NCBI RefSeq assembly: GCF_002007605.1 | Contig: NZ_CP019799.1 | Coordinates: forward strand, 2,046,001-2,110,000 | From: Cellvibrio sp. PSBB023 | GTDB taxonomy: Bacteria; Pseudomonadota; Gammaproteobacteria; Pseudomonadales; Cellvibrionaceae | DNA: 64,000 nt | Direction: 5' to 3' | In this document: positions 27,803-36,216 of the stretch, in pieces | How positions within the stretch are numbered: position 1 is the stretch's first letter | How the letters are laid out: every line of letters starts with the position of its first letter | The notes under the pieces: generated by a model | Database searches by the model: none | Seen by the model: only the letters and a program-made list of their open reading frames with translations | Told to the model about the DNA's origin: nothing | Program-made: the position numbers and the translations under genes

Positions 27803-28405
27803 TTAGCCACCAAAACTATTGCGCGCAGCTGCTTGCTGGCCGAAACCACCGCGACGTACCACTTGGCCCACTTGCGGTTTTACTTGTGACGGTTTGAGGG
27901 TGATTGGGCCAATGGTTTTGGCAACAGGTGTATTGGTTGCAGTGCGGAAAGTGCCGCGATCATCGCGCGATTTATACAGCGGTTGCGTAGGCACCGTTGA
28001 ACCACCGGCACCCGCCGCCGCAGGCTGTTGAAAATTACTGCCGCCGCGATTCATCATTTGCCCGGCGAGATAGCCCATCATCATCGGCATAAACACACTG
28101 CCGCCCGATGTGGTTTGCTGCGGTGCGGTTTCGCAATTGCCCGCACCAAAATCCACTTCGCATTCTTGTTTGTTTAAATATTTTGGCGCGACCTGCGGAT
28201 GCAGGGCTTGGGCGGCTGCGTAATCGGCATTGCATTGCGCTGTATCATTTAACCCGGCAGCACTGCACTCACTCGGGTCACTGAACACCATCGCCTGCTG
28301 ACTCTCTTCACCGCAACCGGCAAGCAGCAGTGTGGCAACAGGAACCATTAATACCAATGCAGCTTTTTTACTGCGCTTCAACGACACTTTTTTAGCCTGT
28401 TTCAT
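27803..28405 (-). CDS. ygiB: YgiB-like lipoprotein (DUF1190)
   Basis: 200 residues from the ATG at 28405 (AGGA at 9 nt); an ATG two codons upstream would be too close to the site. The basic stretch KKVSLKRSKK and hydrophobic core lead to a lipobox LLLAGC. The DUF1190 core contains FSDPSECSAAG and QCNADYAAA. A Gly/Met-rich middle (SVFMPMMMGYLAGQMMNRGG) follows. The family has no established biochemical role; it is consistently paired with the YgiC ATP-grasp protein, which suggests joint work in envelope or polyamine modification. Confidence 0.87.
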   Translation of the reverse strand: MKQAKKVSLKRSKKAALVLMVPVATLLLAGCGEESQQAMVFSDPSECSAAGLNDTAQCNADYAAAQALHPQVAPKYLNKQECEVDFGAGNCETAPQQTTSGGSVFMPMMMGYLAGQMMNRGGSNFQQPAAAGAGGSTVPTQPLYKSRDDRGTFRTATNTPVAKTIGPITLKPSQVKPQVGQVVRRGGFGQQAAARNSFGG

Positions 28406-28426
28406 AAGCATTTGTCCTGCAAAAAA

Positions 28427-28840
28427 TTAATAACTCATACATGCGGCGTTGATCATGCCCACAGCAATAGCGGCAGCGGCAGCAAAAATACCCGTCGCAA
28501 TTTCGCCCTGATTAATACGCTCGGGCAATTGTTTAATGACAACACGTAACACCACAAAGGTCAGCACTTGTACAATCAACGCCACAGCGCCCCATACAGC
28601 GCAATCGAGCAGCGACAGTGAATTGGTAATTGCGCTGGACAGTGGCAAAGCAAAACCAATGAGCGCACCACCAAAAGCAAGGGCTGCCGCCGGGTTATTG
28701 GCGCGGATCAAGGTCAACTCGTCTTGTGGCGTCACCCAGGTGTAAATACGCACAAAAATCAGGACTAATGCTATCGCCACGGCAAAATAGGCGAGAAAAG
28801 GCGGAATGCCATTCAGTGATGAGAGTGTTGTCGCAAGCAT
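28427..28840 (-). CDS. yjfL: DUF350 membrane protein, YjfL-like
   Basis: 137 residues with about four membrane helices (about 12-30, 48-66, 75-100, 115-135). Family features are FGGALIGFALPLSSAI and an N-terminal hydrophobic helix ending FVRIYTWVTP. DUF350 proteins often sit beside YgiB/YgiC-type genes, as in yjfLMC of E. coli. The function is unknown. It leads the unit, with 21 bp to the lipoprotein gene, and is divergent from the HlyD-type gene. Confidence 0.87.
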   Translation of the reverse strand: MLATTLSSLNGIPPFLAYFAVAIALVLIFVRIYTWVTPQDELTLIRANNPAAALAFGGALIGFALPLSSAITNSLSLLDCAVWGAVALIVQVLTFVVLRVVIKQLPERINQGEIATGIFAAAAAIAVGMINAACMSY

Positions 28841-29018
28841 AGGAATTTCCCTAAGGTGTATAGATGAACATTAATACATGAAAAACCGGGGGGATTCTGA
28901 CACAAAAGCCAGCGTGGCTCTATCTTGCCGAATGGCAAACAGCGGCCTATAAGTGTTAACTATTTTTAAGCGCTCTTTCTGTCACACTCAGCCTTGTCCA
29001 TAGCTCAGGGATCCGTTT

Positions 29019-29990
29019 ATGAAATCAGTTCTGTTTGATGCCTTTCGTTGCAGCCTGTTGCTGGCGCTCGGGGTGCAGCTCATCGCCTGCAGCGACCACA
29101 ACGCCAACATCGCGCTCGGCACCCTGGAGCGCGACCGTATAGTGCTTAAAGCCACTGCTGCGGAAATCATCACCCAATTACCGCTTGTCGAGGGCAGCGA
29201 TGTGAAAGCGGGCGATTTATTGTTGCAACTCGATGATCGCCGCCAGCAAGCGCTGGTCGCCAAGGCCGATGCCAACCTCGCTAGCGCCCGGGCCAACCTC
29301 ACCAAATTACAAAACGGTGCACGTACTGAAGATATTGCGGCAGCACGCTCGCAAGTCAAAGGTGCCGAAGCCCAATTGGTAGAAGCGCAAAAAACCTTTG
29401 CCCGCGCTGAAACATTGGTGAGTAAAAAACTCGCTGGCGCCGCTGAGCTGGATAGCGCCCGCGCCAAACGCGATTCAGCGCAAGCCAATCTGGAGAAATC
29501 CCACGAAAACCTATTGCTGCTCACCAACGGCACCCGCGAGGAAGACTTGCAGCAAGCCGAAGCGCAAGTCGCGCTCGCCAAAGCCGCGCTGGCATTGGAG
29601 CAATACAATTTGAGCGAACTGAGCATTCGCGCCACCAGCGATGCGCGGCTGGATCACCTGCCTAAACACCTGGGTGAACGCACGAGTATTGGCGAAGCTG
29701 TCGCAACCCTGCTCGATAAAAACGCGCCCTATGCACGGGTGTATATCCCCGAAACCCATCGCGTGAAAATCCATACGGGACAGGAACTGGTAATCCATGT
29801 TGATGGACTGGATCAGCCACAAACCGGCAAGCTGCGCTGGATCTCACAAGATGCGGCCTTTACGCCCTACTTCGCACTCAACTCCACCGATCGCGCCCGC
29901 CTTGTCTATTTAGCGGAAGTGCAACTGCCCGACTCGGCGGCCAATTTACCCAGCGGTTTACCGGTACAGGTTGAGCTGCCCCATGACTGA
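29019..29990 (+). CDS. HlyD/YbhG-type membrane-fusion protein, probable lipoprotein
   Basis: 323 residues. A hydrophobic N-terminus ends in LIAC, a plausible lipobox with Cys at about 25. A biotinyl-lipoyl-like segment (VEGSDVKAGDLLLQLDDRRQ, about 57-76) is followed by a long antiparallel coiled coil (about 85-200) with two similar NGxRxEDxxxA repeats. The C-terminal barrel region contains VYIPETHRVKIHTGQ. Such adaptors link an inner-membrane exporter to the outer membrane. It is the first gene of a tight three-gene operon and overlaps the ABC gene by 8 bp. No outer-membrane partner is encoded here. Confidence 0.88.
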   Translation: MKSVLFDAFRCSLLLALGVQLIACSDHNANIALGTLERDRIVLKATAAEIITQLPLVEGSDVKAGDLLLQLDDRRQQALVAKADANLASARANLTKLQNGARTEDIAAARSQVKGAEAQLVEAQKTFARAETLVSKKLAGAAELDSARAKRDSAQANLEKSHENLLLLTNGTREEDLQQAEAQVALAKAALALEQYNLSELSIRATSDARLDHLPKHLGERTSIGEAVATLLDKNAPYARVYIPETHRVKIHTGQELVIHVDGLDQPQTGKLRWISQDAAFTPYFALNSTDRARLVYLAEVQLPDSAANLPSGLPVQVELPHD

Positions 29991-30954
29991 CCCCCTATTT
30001 AGTAAGGAGCCGGACTGGGCGATAGAAACACTCGGCATGACTCGCCGCTTTGGCGATTTTGTCGCCGTAGACCAGTTGGATTTACGTATCCCCCACAAAA
30101 CCATTTACGGATTTCTCGGCCCCAATGGCTGTGGTAAATCGACCAGCATGCGTTTGATCACTGGCCTGCTCACGCCAAGTGCGGGCAGCGTGCGTGTATT
30201 GGGAATGGATATTCCCGAACAAGCCGAATTACTGCGCCGTCGCCTCGGCTATATGACACAAAAGTTTTCCCTCTACGACGATTTAACCGTGCAGGAAAAC
30301 CTGCGCTTTATGGCGCAGATCTACAACCTCGAGAGCCGCAGCGTAAAACAGCTGATCGACAGCCAGCTCAGCCGCTATCAACTGGATGAACGCAAAACCC
30401 GCCTTGCCGGTGCACTCAGCGGCGGCCAACGCCAGCGCCTGGCGTTGGCAGCAGCGACACTGCACAAACCGGAACTGCTGATTCTGGATGAACCCACCTC
30501 CGCCGTAGACCCGGAAAACCGGCGCGATTTTTGGGAAAAATTATTCGACCTTTGCGATGGCGGCACCACTATTTTGGTTTCCACTCATTACATGGATGAA
30601 GCCGAACGCTGCCACGGCTTGGCGATTATGGAGGGCGGAGTAAAACGCGCCGATGGCTCGCCCGCACAACTCATGCGCGAGTTGGGAGCCAAGGTGGTTG
30701 AGATCGACGGCGAGAATTTGCGCCTGCTTAAACAGCAATTGGGTGAACTGCCAGAAGTCGTCTCCACCGCACAACAGGGCACACATTTGCGGGTATTGAT
30801 TACCGAAGCAATCAACGACCCGGAAAACTGGCTGCGCACGATTCACCCGACGCTGGTCGTCAATCGCCAGATCCACAGCGTACGCCCAAGCTTGGAAGAT
30901 GTATTTGTGCATTGCACCGGCAGCAACGCCGCCGGACAGGGAGCGCGACAATGA
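29983..30954 (+). CDS. ABC exporter ATPase (YbhF/DrrA type)
   Basis: 323 residues from the ATG at 29983, overlapping the end of the adaptor gene. Walker A GPNGCGKS is at 46-53, the signature LSGGQ at 145-149, Walker B LLILDE at 165-170, and the switch His in LVSTHYMDEAERC near 200-212. A C-terminal extension resembles the DrrA-type regulatory tail. With the single ABC-2 permease it should form a homodimeric exporter for drugs or lipids. The substrate is unknown. Confidence 0.92.
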   Translation: MTDPLFSKEPDWAIETLGMTRRFGDFVAVDQLDLRIPHKTIYGFLGPNGCGKSTSMRLITGLLTPSAGSVRVLGMDIPEQAELLRRRLGYMTQKFSLYDDLTVQENLRFMAQIYNLESRSVKQLIDSQLSRYQLDERKTRLAGALSGGQRQRLALAAATLHKPELLILDEPTSAVDPENRRDFWEKLFDLCDGGTTILVSTHYMDEAERCHGLAIMEGGVKRADGSPAQLMRELGAKVVEIDGENLRLLKQQLGELPEVVSTAQQGTHLRVLITEAINDPENWLRTIHPTLVVNRQIHSVRPSLEDVFVHCTGSNAAGQGARQ

Positions 30955-32090
30955 GTGCCCCGACCAGGAAAGCAACGGCGGTTAACGCCTTTGGCCAAAG
31001 CCTACAACGAATCGGCGCGATCATCTTCAAAGAGCTACGCCAATTAACGCGCGACCGCCCCACCTTTGGCATGATTGTGATGGTGCCACTCATCCAACTG
31101 TTGCTGTTTGGTTTTGCGATCAACACTAACGTGCGCGACCTGCCAGTGGGCGTGGTGGATTTAAGCCACACACAAACGGCGCGGGCGCTGATAAGTGACC
31201 TTACTGCTACCCAAGTGGTGAGCTTTACCGAAACCTATCAAACGCCCGCGCTGGCGGAAGATGCGATCCGCCGTGGCCATGTGCATGCGGTGTTGGTAAT
31301 CCCTGAGGATTTTGGCCAGCGCTTGCAAGACCAGCGCCCTATCGCCCAATGGCTAATCGACGGCTCCGACACCATGGTCAGCAACGCCCTGCTCGCCCTG
31401 CAACAAATGCCCTTTGCCAGCGGCTTTGAGGCGCAACCCATCGCGCGCAAAAACACCTTTGAAATCGCGCTGTTTTTCAACCCGGAGCGACGCTCGGCGG
31501 TGAATATTGTCCCGGGCTTGGTGGCGATTGTGCTCACCATGACCATGGTGATGTTCACCTCGGCGGCGCTGGTACGCGAGCGCGAGCGCGGCAACCTGGA
31601 ATTGCTGATCACTACGCCGGTGCGCTCCAGCGAGATTATGATCGGCAAAATCGTGCCCTATATTTTTGTCGGCCTGATTCAAGTGGCCATTATTCTCGGC
31701 CTCGGTCATGTGATTTTTGATGTGCCGATCAACGGGCGATTGGATCAACTGGTGCTCGGCGTCTTCGCCTTTATCAGCGCCAGCCTCACGCTTGGCCTAC
31801 TGGTATCCACCATCGCCAAAACCCAGCTGCAGGCGATGCAACTCACGGTGTTTCTGCTGATTCCATCGATACTACTGTCCGGCTTTATGTTCCCCTACGA
31901 GGGCATGCCAGAAGCGGCGCAATGGATTGCGGAAGCGCTGCCTGCAACTCACTTTATCCGCATGGTGCGCGCCATTGTGTTGCGCGGCGCGACGCTGGAA
32001 GATTTGCAGCCGGATTTGTGGTGGCTGATCGGATTTACCGTGCTTGGGGTGATCGCCGCCGCGACTCGTTTTAAGAAACGGCTGGATTAA
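30951..32090 (+). CDS. ABC-2 type permease (YbhS/YbhR-like)
   Basis: 379 residues from the ATG at 30951, coupled to the ATPase gene by an ATGA overlap. A first membrane helix (about 30-50) is followed by a roughly 130-residue periplasmic part. Five more helices fill the C-terminal half, with the family segment LLITTPVRSSEIMIGKIVPY (about 214-233) and FMFPYEGMPEAAQWIAEALP (about 316-335). E. coli ybhGFSR has two permeases; only one is present here. A 9-bp hairpin follows the stop. Confidence 0.9.
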   Translation: MSAPTRKATAVNAFGQSLQRIGAIIFKELRQLTRDRPTFGMIVMVPLIQLLLFGFAINTNVRDLPVGVVDLSHTQTARALISDLTATQVVSFTETYQTPALAEDAIRRGHVHAVLVIPEDFGQRLQDQRPIAQWLIDGSDTMVSNALLALQQMPFASGFEAQPIARKNTFEIALFFNPERRSAVNIVPGLVAIVLTMTMVMFTSAALVRERERGNLELLITTPVRSSEIMIGKIVPYIFVGLIQVAIILGLGHVIFDVPINGRLDQLVLGVFAFISASLTLGLLVSTIAKTQLQAMQLTVFLLIPSILLSGFMFPYEGMPEAAQWIAEALPATHFIRMVRAIVLRGATLEDLQPDLWWLIGFTVLGVIAAATRFKKRLD

Positions 32091-32120
32091 TACCAAATTG
32101 ACCTGCTTATACCCAACAAC

Positions 32121-32143
32121 CCGCCATTTTGCTGAAATGGCGG
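32121..32143 (+). terminator. Hairpin after the ABC exporter operon
   Basis: Arms CCGCCATTT and AAATGGCGG enclose loop TGCTG, 30 bp past the permease stop. The following sequence (CCTGTTTA) is only moderately T-rich. Confidence 0.6.
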
Positions 32144-32240
32144 CCTGTTTATAACCTATGCGCGTAACCACAGAAATTTTTATAGTCCAAAGCTTGTGAT
32201 TGCACATAATTCAACCTAGACTTCAACACATCATTTCTGT

Positions 32241-32250
32241 GAACCGGTTC
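32241..32250. promoter_or_regulatory. Palindrome GAACCGGTTC before the choice-of-anchor A gene
   Basis: A perfect 10-bp palindrome lies 6 bp before the ATG, where a ribosome site would be expected. Central CCGG with AA/TT flanks resembles LacI-family operators. It could control transcription or mask initiation; both are inference. Confidence 0.35.
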
Positions 32251-32256
32251 GCACTT

Positions 32257-33267
32257 ATGCTCAAGCATGTTTCTGCTGTTTTAGCCTTACTCATCTCTAC
32301 CCATGCCGCTGCTATCAACATCGACCTGGGGCCAGCAACAGGCTACAACCTTTTTATCAAAGAGAACTTCACCCAACCGGGTGCAGACTCCCAAGGCAAG
32401 ATCGCCATTGGCGGTAACGCCAATATCGGCCAATACGATGTGGCCGTGAATTACGAACCTGGCACCCGCCGCGACGGCATACAATTTTGGACTGATCCGG
32501 GCAAATACGCCGATGTGTTAGTGGTAGGCGGCAACCTGACGACTACCCAATGGGCTTGGGGCAATGTCAAAGGCAATCTGATTCTGGGCGGCGAACTCAC
32601 CCAGGGCTCCAGCAAAAACGCCGTGCTGGGTACGACTACCAAAGGCAAGCCTATCGATTTTGATGCTGCCTTTAAACAATTCACCAACCTGTCGCAAACC
32701 TTGGCAGGGCAATCCAACACCAGCGGCGTGGAGTTTAAATACAACAACTGGTTGATTTTGGATGGCAGCGCGAGCAATGACGTTTATGTCGCCAATATCA
32801 CCGGCCAAATGCTGGCAAGTGCGACCGACTTGACCGCTACTGGTTTGGATAAAAACGACACCTTGATCATCAACGTCAGCGGCAAAAATATTAATTTTGA
32901 CTCGCTCAACTATGGCCAGCGCGAAAGTTTTAATGCACTGGATATGTCGGCCAGCAATATTCTGTTCAACTTCTTTGAAGCGGAAACCATTACCTTCAGC
33001 GGTGGTATTAAAGGCAATATCCTCGCCCCTAATGCCGACTTCACCTTCTTGCAAGGTGACTTGAGCGGTCAGGTTATTGCCAAATCCTGGACCGGCGGAT
33101 GGGGTGCACAGGCCAATTTGTGGGATGGATTTTTTGTTCCGCCCATAGACCCGCCTACTCCCACAACACCGCCAACTACTGTTGAAGTGTCTGAGCCAGC
33201 AACCTTGTTGCTGTTGGTTTTCGGATTGTTAGCGCTGGTGGCAATTCGTCGCAGTCGCCGCAACTAA
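32257..33267 (+). CDS. Secreted choice-of-anchor A family protein with PEP-CTERM-like tail
   Basis: 336 residues from the ATG at 32257 (MLKHVSAVLALLISTHAAA, a clean signal peptide); earlier starts would bury it. The body is a beta-rich choice-of-anchor A domain with GPATGYNLFIKENFTQPG, GKIAIGGNANIGQY, DTLIINVSGKNINF and GNILAPNADF. The C-terminus is tripartite: SEPATL, a hydrophobic stretch and RRSRRN, as in PEP-CTERM sorting signals, except that the motif reads S-E-P rather than P-E-P. PEP-CTERM tails are processed by exosortase; none is encoded in this window. The function is unknown, probably surface or biofilm related. Confidence 0.82.
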   Translation: MLKHVSAVLALLISTHAAAINIDLGPATGYNLFIKENFTQPGADSQGKIAIGGNANIGQYDVAVNYEPGTRRDGIQFWTDPGKYADVLVVGGNLTTTQWAWGNVKGNLILGGELTQGSSKNAVLGTTTKGKPIDFDAAFKQFTNLSQTLAGQSNTSGVEFKYNNWLILDGSASNDVYVANITGQMLASATDLTATGLDKNDTLIINVSGKNINFDSLNYGQRESFNALDMSASNILFNFFEAETITFSGGIKGNILAPNADFTFLQGDLSGQVIAKSWTGGWGAQANLWDGFFVPPIDPPTPTTPPTTVEVSEPATLLLLVFGLLALVAIRRSRRN

Positions 33268-33287
33268 GCACTTCCGGTTTATCGCAC

Positions 33288-33323
33288 AAGCCGCTACCAG
33301 CCATGCTGATAGCGGCTTTTTTT
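33288..33323 (+). terminator. Rho-independent terminator before cysK
   Basis: A 13-bp stem (AAGCCGCTACCAG with CTGATAGCGGCTT, one C-A mismatch) and a 5-nt loop are followed by seven T. Confidence 0.9.
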
Positions 33324-33399
33324 ATTGCGCGTATTGGTTACACTGTGCCCCTGTCATTTCACCGCTTGCACCCGCAAGCCCCACAGCACAGGGATATTT

Positions 33400-34311
33400 A
33401 TGAAATTCGATAATATTTTGCAAACCATTGGCAACACCCCACACGTTCGCATCAATCATTTGTTCCGCAGCGATATTGAAGTATGGATGAAAGTCGAACG
33501 CTTTAATCCCGGCAGCAGCATTAAAGACCGTATTGCCCTGGCGATGATTGAAGATGCCGAAGCCAAAGGCCTGATTAACAAAGACACCGTCATCATCGAA
33601 CCCACCTCCGGCAATACCGGCATTGGCCTCGCCTTGGTATGTGCCGTAAAAGGCTACAAATTAATTCTCACCATGCCTGAATCCATGTCGGTCGAGCGCC
33701 GCAAAAATATGAAAGCGCTGGGCGCAGAATTGGTGCTCACCCCCAAAGAGCTGGGCATGGGTGGCTGTATCGCCAAAGCCAATGAATTGCTCGCTGAAAA
33801 CCCCAACAGCTGGATGCCACAACAGTTCAATAACCCCGCTAATGTGGAAGTTCATCGCAACACCACCGCGCAAGAAATCCTCGCCGATTTCCCCGAAGGT
33901 ATTGATTACATGATTACCGGTGTCGGCACTGGCGGCCACATCACCGGTTGCAGCGAAGTCTTGAAAGAAAAGTTTCCGCAGTTAAAAACCTTTGCCGTCG
34001 AGCCGGAAAAATCCCCTGTTATCAGCGGCGGCCAAAAAGGCTTGCATCGCTTGCAAGGAATTGGTGCCGGATTTATCCCTCAGGTACTGAACAAAGATAC
34101 GCTTGATGGCACCATCCTTGTCAGCGAAGAAGCCGCGTTTGACATGACTCGCCAATGCGCCTTAAGAGAAGGGATTTTTATCGGTATCTCCTCCGGCGCT
34201 ACCCTTGCTGCTGTTGCCCAGCAACAAGCCGACATGAAACCCGGCAGCCGGGTGATTATTTTCAGTTACGACACCGGTGAGCGCTATTTATCGATTGAGG
34301 ATTTATTTTAA
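33400..34311 (+). CDS. cysK: Cysteine synthase A (O-acetylserine sulfhydrylase)
   Basis: 303 residues from the ATG at 33400, behind AGGGA; upstream in-frame codons run into the terminator and are not coding. PLP Lys 42 lies in SSIKDRIA. The phosphate and substrate loops are [12 protein letters not shown] (about 67-78), [10 protein letters not shown] and the GTGGHITG glycine loop (about 177-184). The C-terminal SSGATLAA is also conserved. It makes cysteine from O-acetylserine and sulfide. It reads as the A type by its length and MPESMS motif. It stands alone between two terminators. Confidence 0.94.
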   Translation: MKFDNILQTIGNTPHVRINHLFRSDIEVWMKVERFNPGSSIKDRIALAMIEDAEAKGLINKDTVIIEPTSGNTGIGLALVCAVKGYKLILTMPESMSVERRKNMKALGAELVLTPKELGMGGCIAKANELLAENPNSWMPQQFNNPANVEVHRNTTAQEILADFPEGIDYMITGVGTGGHITGCSEVLKEKFPQLKTFAVEPEKSPVISGGQKGLHRLQGIGAGFIPQVLNKDTLDGTILVSEEAAFDMTRQCALREGIFIGISSGATLAAVAQQQADMKPGSRVIIFSYDTGERYLSIEDLF

Positions 34312-34339
34312 TTTTTCACATCAACCAACGTGAAAAATT
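34310..34339 (+). terminator. Hairpin directly after cysK
   Basis: Arms AATTTTTCAC and GTGAAAAATT (10 bp) overlap the end of cysK, with a 10-nt loop. It is AT-rich and weaker than the next hairpin. Confidence 0.5.
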
Positions 34340-34388
34340 ACAGAGAGTAAACATTTAAAGCGTTAATGAAATAGAAAATTAAAAAATG

Positions 34389-34419
34389 AAAAAGGGGCGC
34401 AGTAAATGCGCCCCTTTTT
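34389..34419. terminator. Bidirectional terminator, cysK / GH51 gene
   Basis: A 13-bp stem AAAAAGGGGCGCA/TGCGCCCCTTTTT with loop GTAAA has A- and T-runs on both flanks, between two convergent genes. Confidence 0.93.
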
Positions 34420-34437
34420 CGTTTATCGCAGCAGCTA

Positions 34438-35991
34438 TTACTCTACCGCAACAACAATCACGCCTTTGGCAGGAATTTCAATTGCCAGTTTTCCAGCATT
34501 GGCTTTAGCTTCAAATGGAGCAGGTTTTACCTTCTCTGGTTCAGCGAAGGTGTTGTGGCTATCCATTTCAGGGGCGGTGAGCACCTGGCCTTTAACTCCA
34601 TTCACGGTGACACCTGCGAGGCTGATATCCACAGTTTCAGCTGCGTTCGGGTTGGCGTTTACCAAAGCGATATACACCTTGCCGTCTTTCGCGCGCGCTG
34701 CAGTTGCACTTACCGAGGGTACCGATGCTTTACCTAATTTATAGGTGGGCACTTTCTTCAAATCAATCGCAATGCTGGTTGCATCCTGGAATGGCTTATA
34801 CATATTGAAGACATGATAAGTCGGAGTGAGAATCATCTTCTCTTTATCCGTCAAAATCATTGCCTGCAATACGTTTACCATTTGCGCAATGATACTCATG
34901 TGCACACGGTCAGCATGTTTGTGGAAAATATTGAAGTTAAGTGCGGTCACAATGGCATCGCGGATAGTGTTTTGCTGATACAAGAAACCAGGATCATCAT
35001 CGCCGGTTACGTCATACCATGTGCCCCACTCGTCCACATAGAAGCCCACTTTTTTCTCTGGATCGTTTTTGTCCATCACCTTTTTGTTGTTAATGATGAA
35101 TTGATCCATTTTCAAGGTGTTCACCATGGTGGACATCCACTCTGCTTCTGGGAAGCCGAGCGCTGCACCTTTTTTCTCCCAACTTCCGGTAGGCAAGGTG
35201 TAGTAATGGAAGCTCACCGCATCCATACGCAAGGCCCAATTGGGCTTCACGTTTTTGGTAAGGTGATCGGCCCATTCAGTATCTTCAGTGTGACCACCGC
35301 TGGCAATTAGGATTGGCGTATTGTCCTTGGGTGTTTTCAGGAAGCTGGCGTATTGCTTGTAGAGGTTGGTGTAAACCTCAGGCGTCATATTGCCGCCGCA
35401 ACCCCAGGCTTCGTTACCAATCGCAAAATAATGCACGCGGAAAGGCTTATCGCGACCATTTTTACGGCGCAGCTCAGCGAGGGTAGATTTACTGTCTGAA
35501 GTCATATACTCCAGCCACTCCGCCATTTCTTGCGGGGTACCAGTACCTAAGTTGCCGTTGACGTAGGCTTCAGCACCGAGGATTTCTACCAGATCAAAAA
35601 ACTCGTGGGTGCCTACGGCGTTATCTTCCAGTACACCACCCCAGTTGGTGTTCACGCGCACCATCCGTTGATCGCGTGGACCAATGCCATCGCGCCAGTG
35701 ATATTCATCAGCAAAGCAGCCGCCTGGCCAACGCAATAAGGGCACTTGAATCTCTTTCAATGCGGCCAGCACGTCGTTGCGCCAGCCTCTGGTATTAGGA
35801 ATGCTGGATTCAGGGCCAACCCACAGACCTTCATAGATGCCGCGACCAAGGTGCTCGGTAAATTGGCTGTAGATGTTTTTATTGATGACCGGCCCGGTTT
35901 TGCTGGCATCGATCTTGATTTGTGTATCGGCAAATGCCCCGAAGCTCATGCTCAGCCCCAGCGCCATTACCAATGGTTTAATCATTCTCAT
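34438..35991 (-). CDS. GH51 alpha-L-arabinofuranosidase, exported
   Basis: 517 residues with a signal peptide (MRMIKPLVMALGLSMSFGAF, cleavage after FA-D). The acid/base Glu 194 lies in AIGNEAWGCGG, and the nucleophile Glu 321 in YVDEWGTWYD. RWPGGCFADEYHWRDGIGPR (about 88-107) is the GH51 substrate loop. The C-terminal beta-sandwich ends at 517. The length matches Abf51A of C. japonicus (about 514). The enzyme removes arabinofuranose side chains from arabinoxylan or arabinan. AGGAG precedes the ATG. It is divergent from dinB; I see no palindrome in its promoter apart from the LexA box near dinB. Confidence 0.93.
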   Translation of the reverse strand: MRMIKPLVMALGLSMSFGAFADTQIKIDASKTGPVINKNIYSQFTEHLGRGIYEGLWVGPESSIPNTRGWRNDVLAALKEIQVPLLRWPGGCFADEYHWRDGIGPRDQRMVRVNTNWGGVLEDNAVGTHEFFDLVEILGAEAYVNGNLGTGTPQEMAEWLEYMTSDSKSTLAELRRKNGRDKPFRVHYFAIGNEAWGCGGNMTPEVYTNLYKQYASFLKTPKDNTPILIASGGHTEDTEWADHLTKNVKPNWALRMDAVSFHYYTLPTGSWEKKGAALGFPEAEWMSTMVNTLKMDQFIINNKKVMDKNDPEKKVGFYVDEWGTWYDVTGDDDPGFLYQQNTIRDAIVTALNFNIFHKHADRVHMSIIAQMVNVLQAMILTDKEKMILTPTYHVFNMYKPFQDATSIAIDLKKVPTYKLGKASVPSVSATAARAKDGKVYIALVNANPNAAETVDISLAGVTVNGVKGQVLTAPEMDSHNTFAEPEKVKPAPFEAKANAGKLAIEIPAKGVIVVAVE

Positions 35992-36161
35992 GGATGTCTC
36001 CTGTTTGTTGTTATTTACTGTAGCAGTCGTCTATTGAATACCTGACCTGTGAGGATAAGGGCTTAAAGGTCTTATTGTCATACAAGTTAACCTAAATTTA
36101 CGACCACGTACCACACCGAAAGATAGATTCACTGATGAAAAAAGATGACACACACCCAATA

Positions 36162-36177
36162 CTGTATTTAAATACAG
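36162..36177. promoter_or_regulatory. LexA (SOS) box before dinB
   Basis: CTGTATTTAAATACAG matches the LexA consensus CTGT-N8-ACAG and is the centre of a perfect 24-bp palindrome (36158-36181). It lies 40-55 bp upstream of the dinB ATG, so SOS repression of dinB is strongly expected. Confidence 0.93.
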
Positions 36178-36216
36178 TATTATATCTTGGAACAACAACC
36201 CGATTGCTTATCCATC

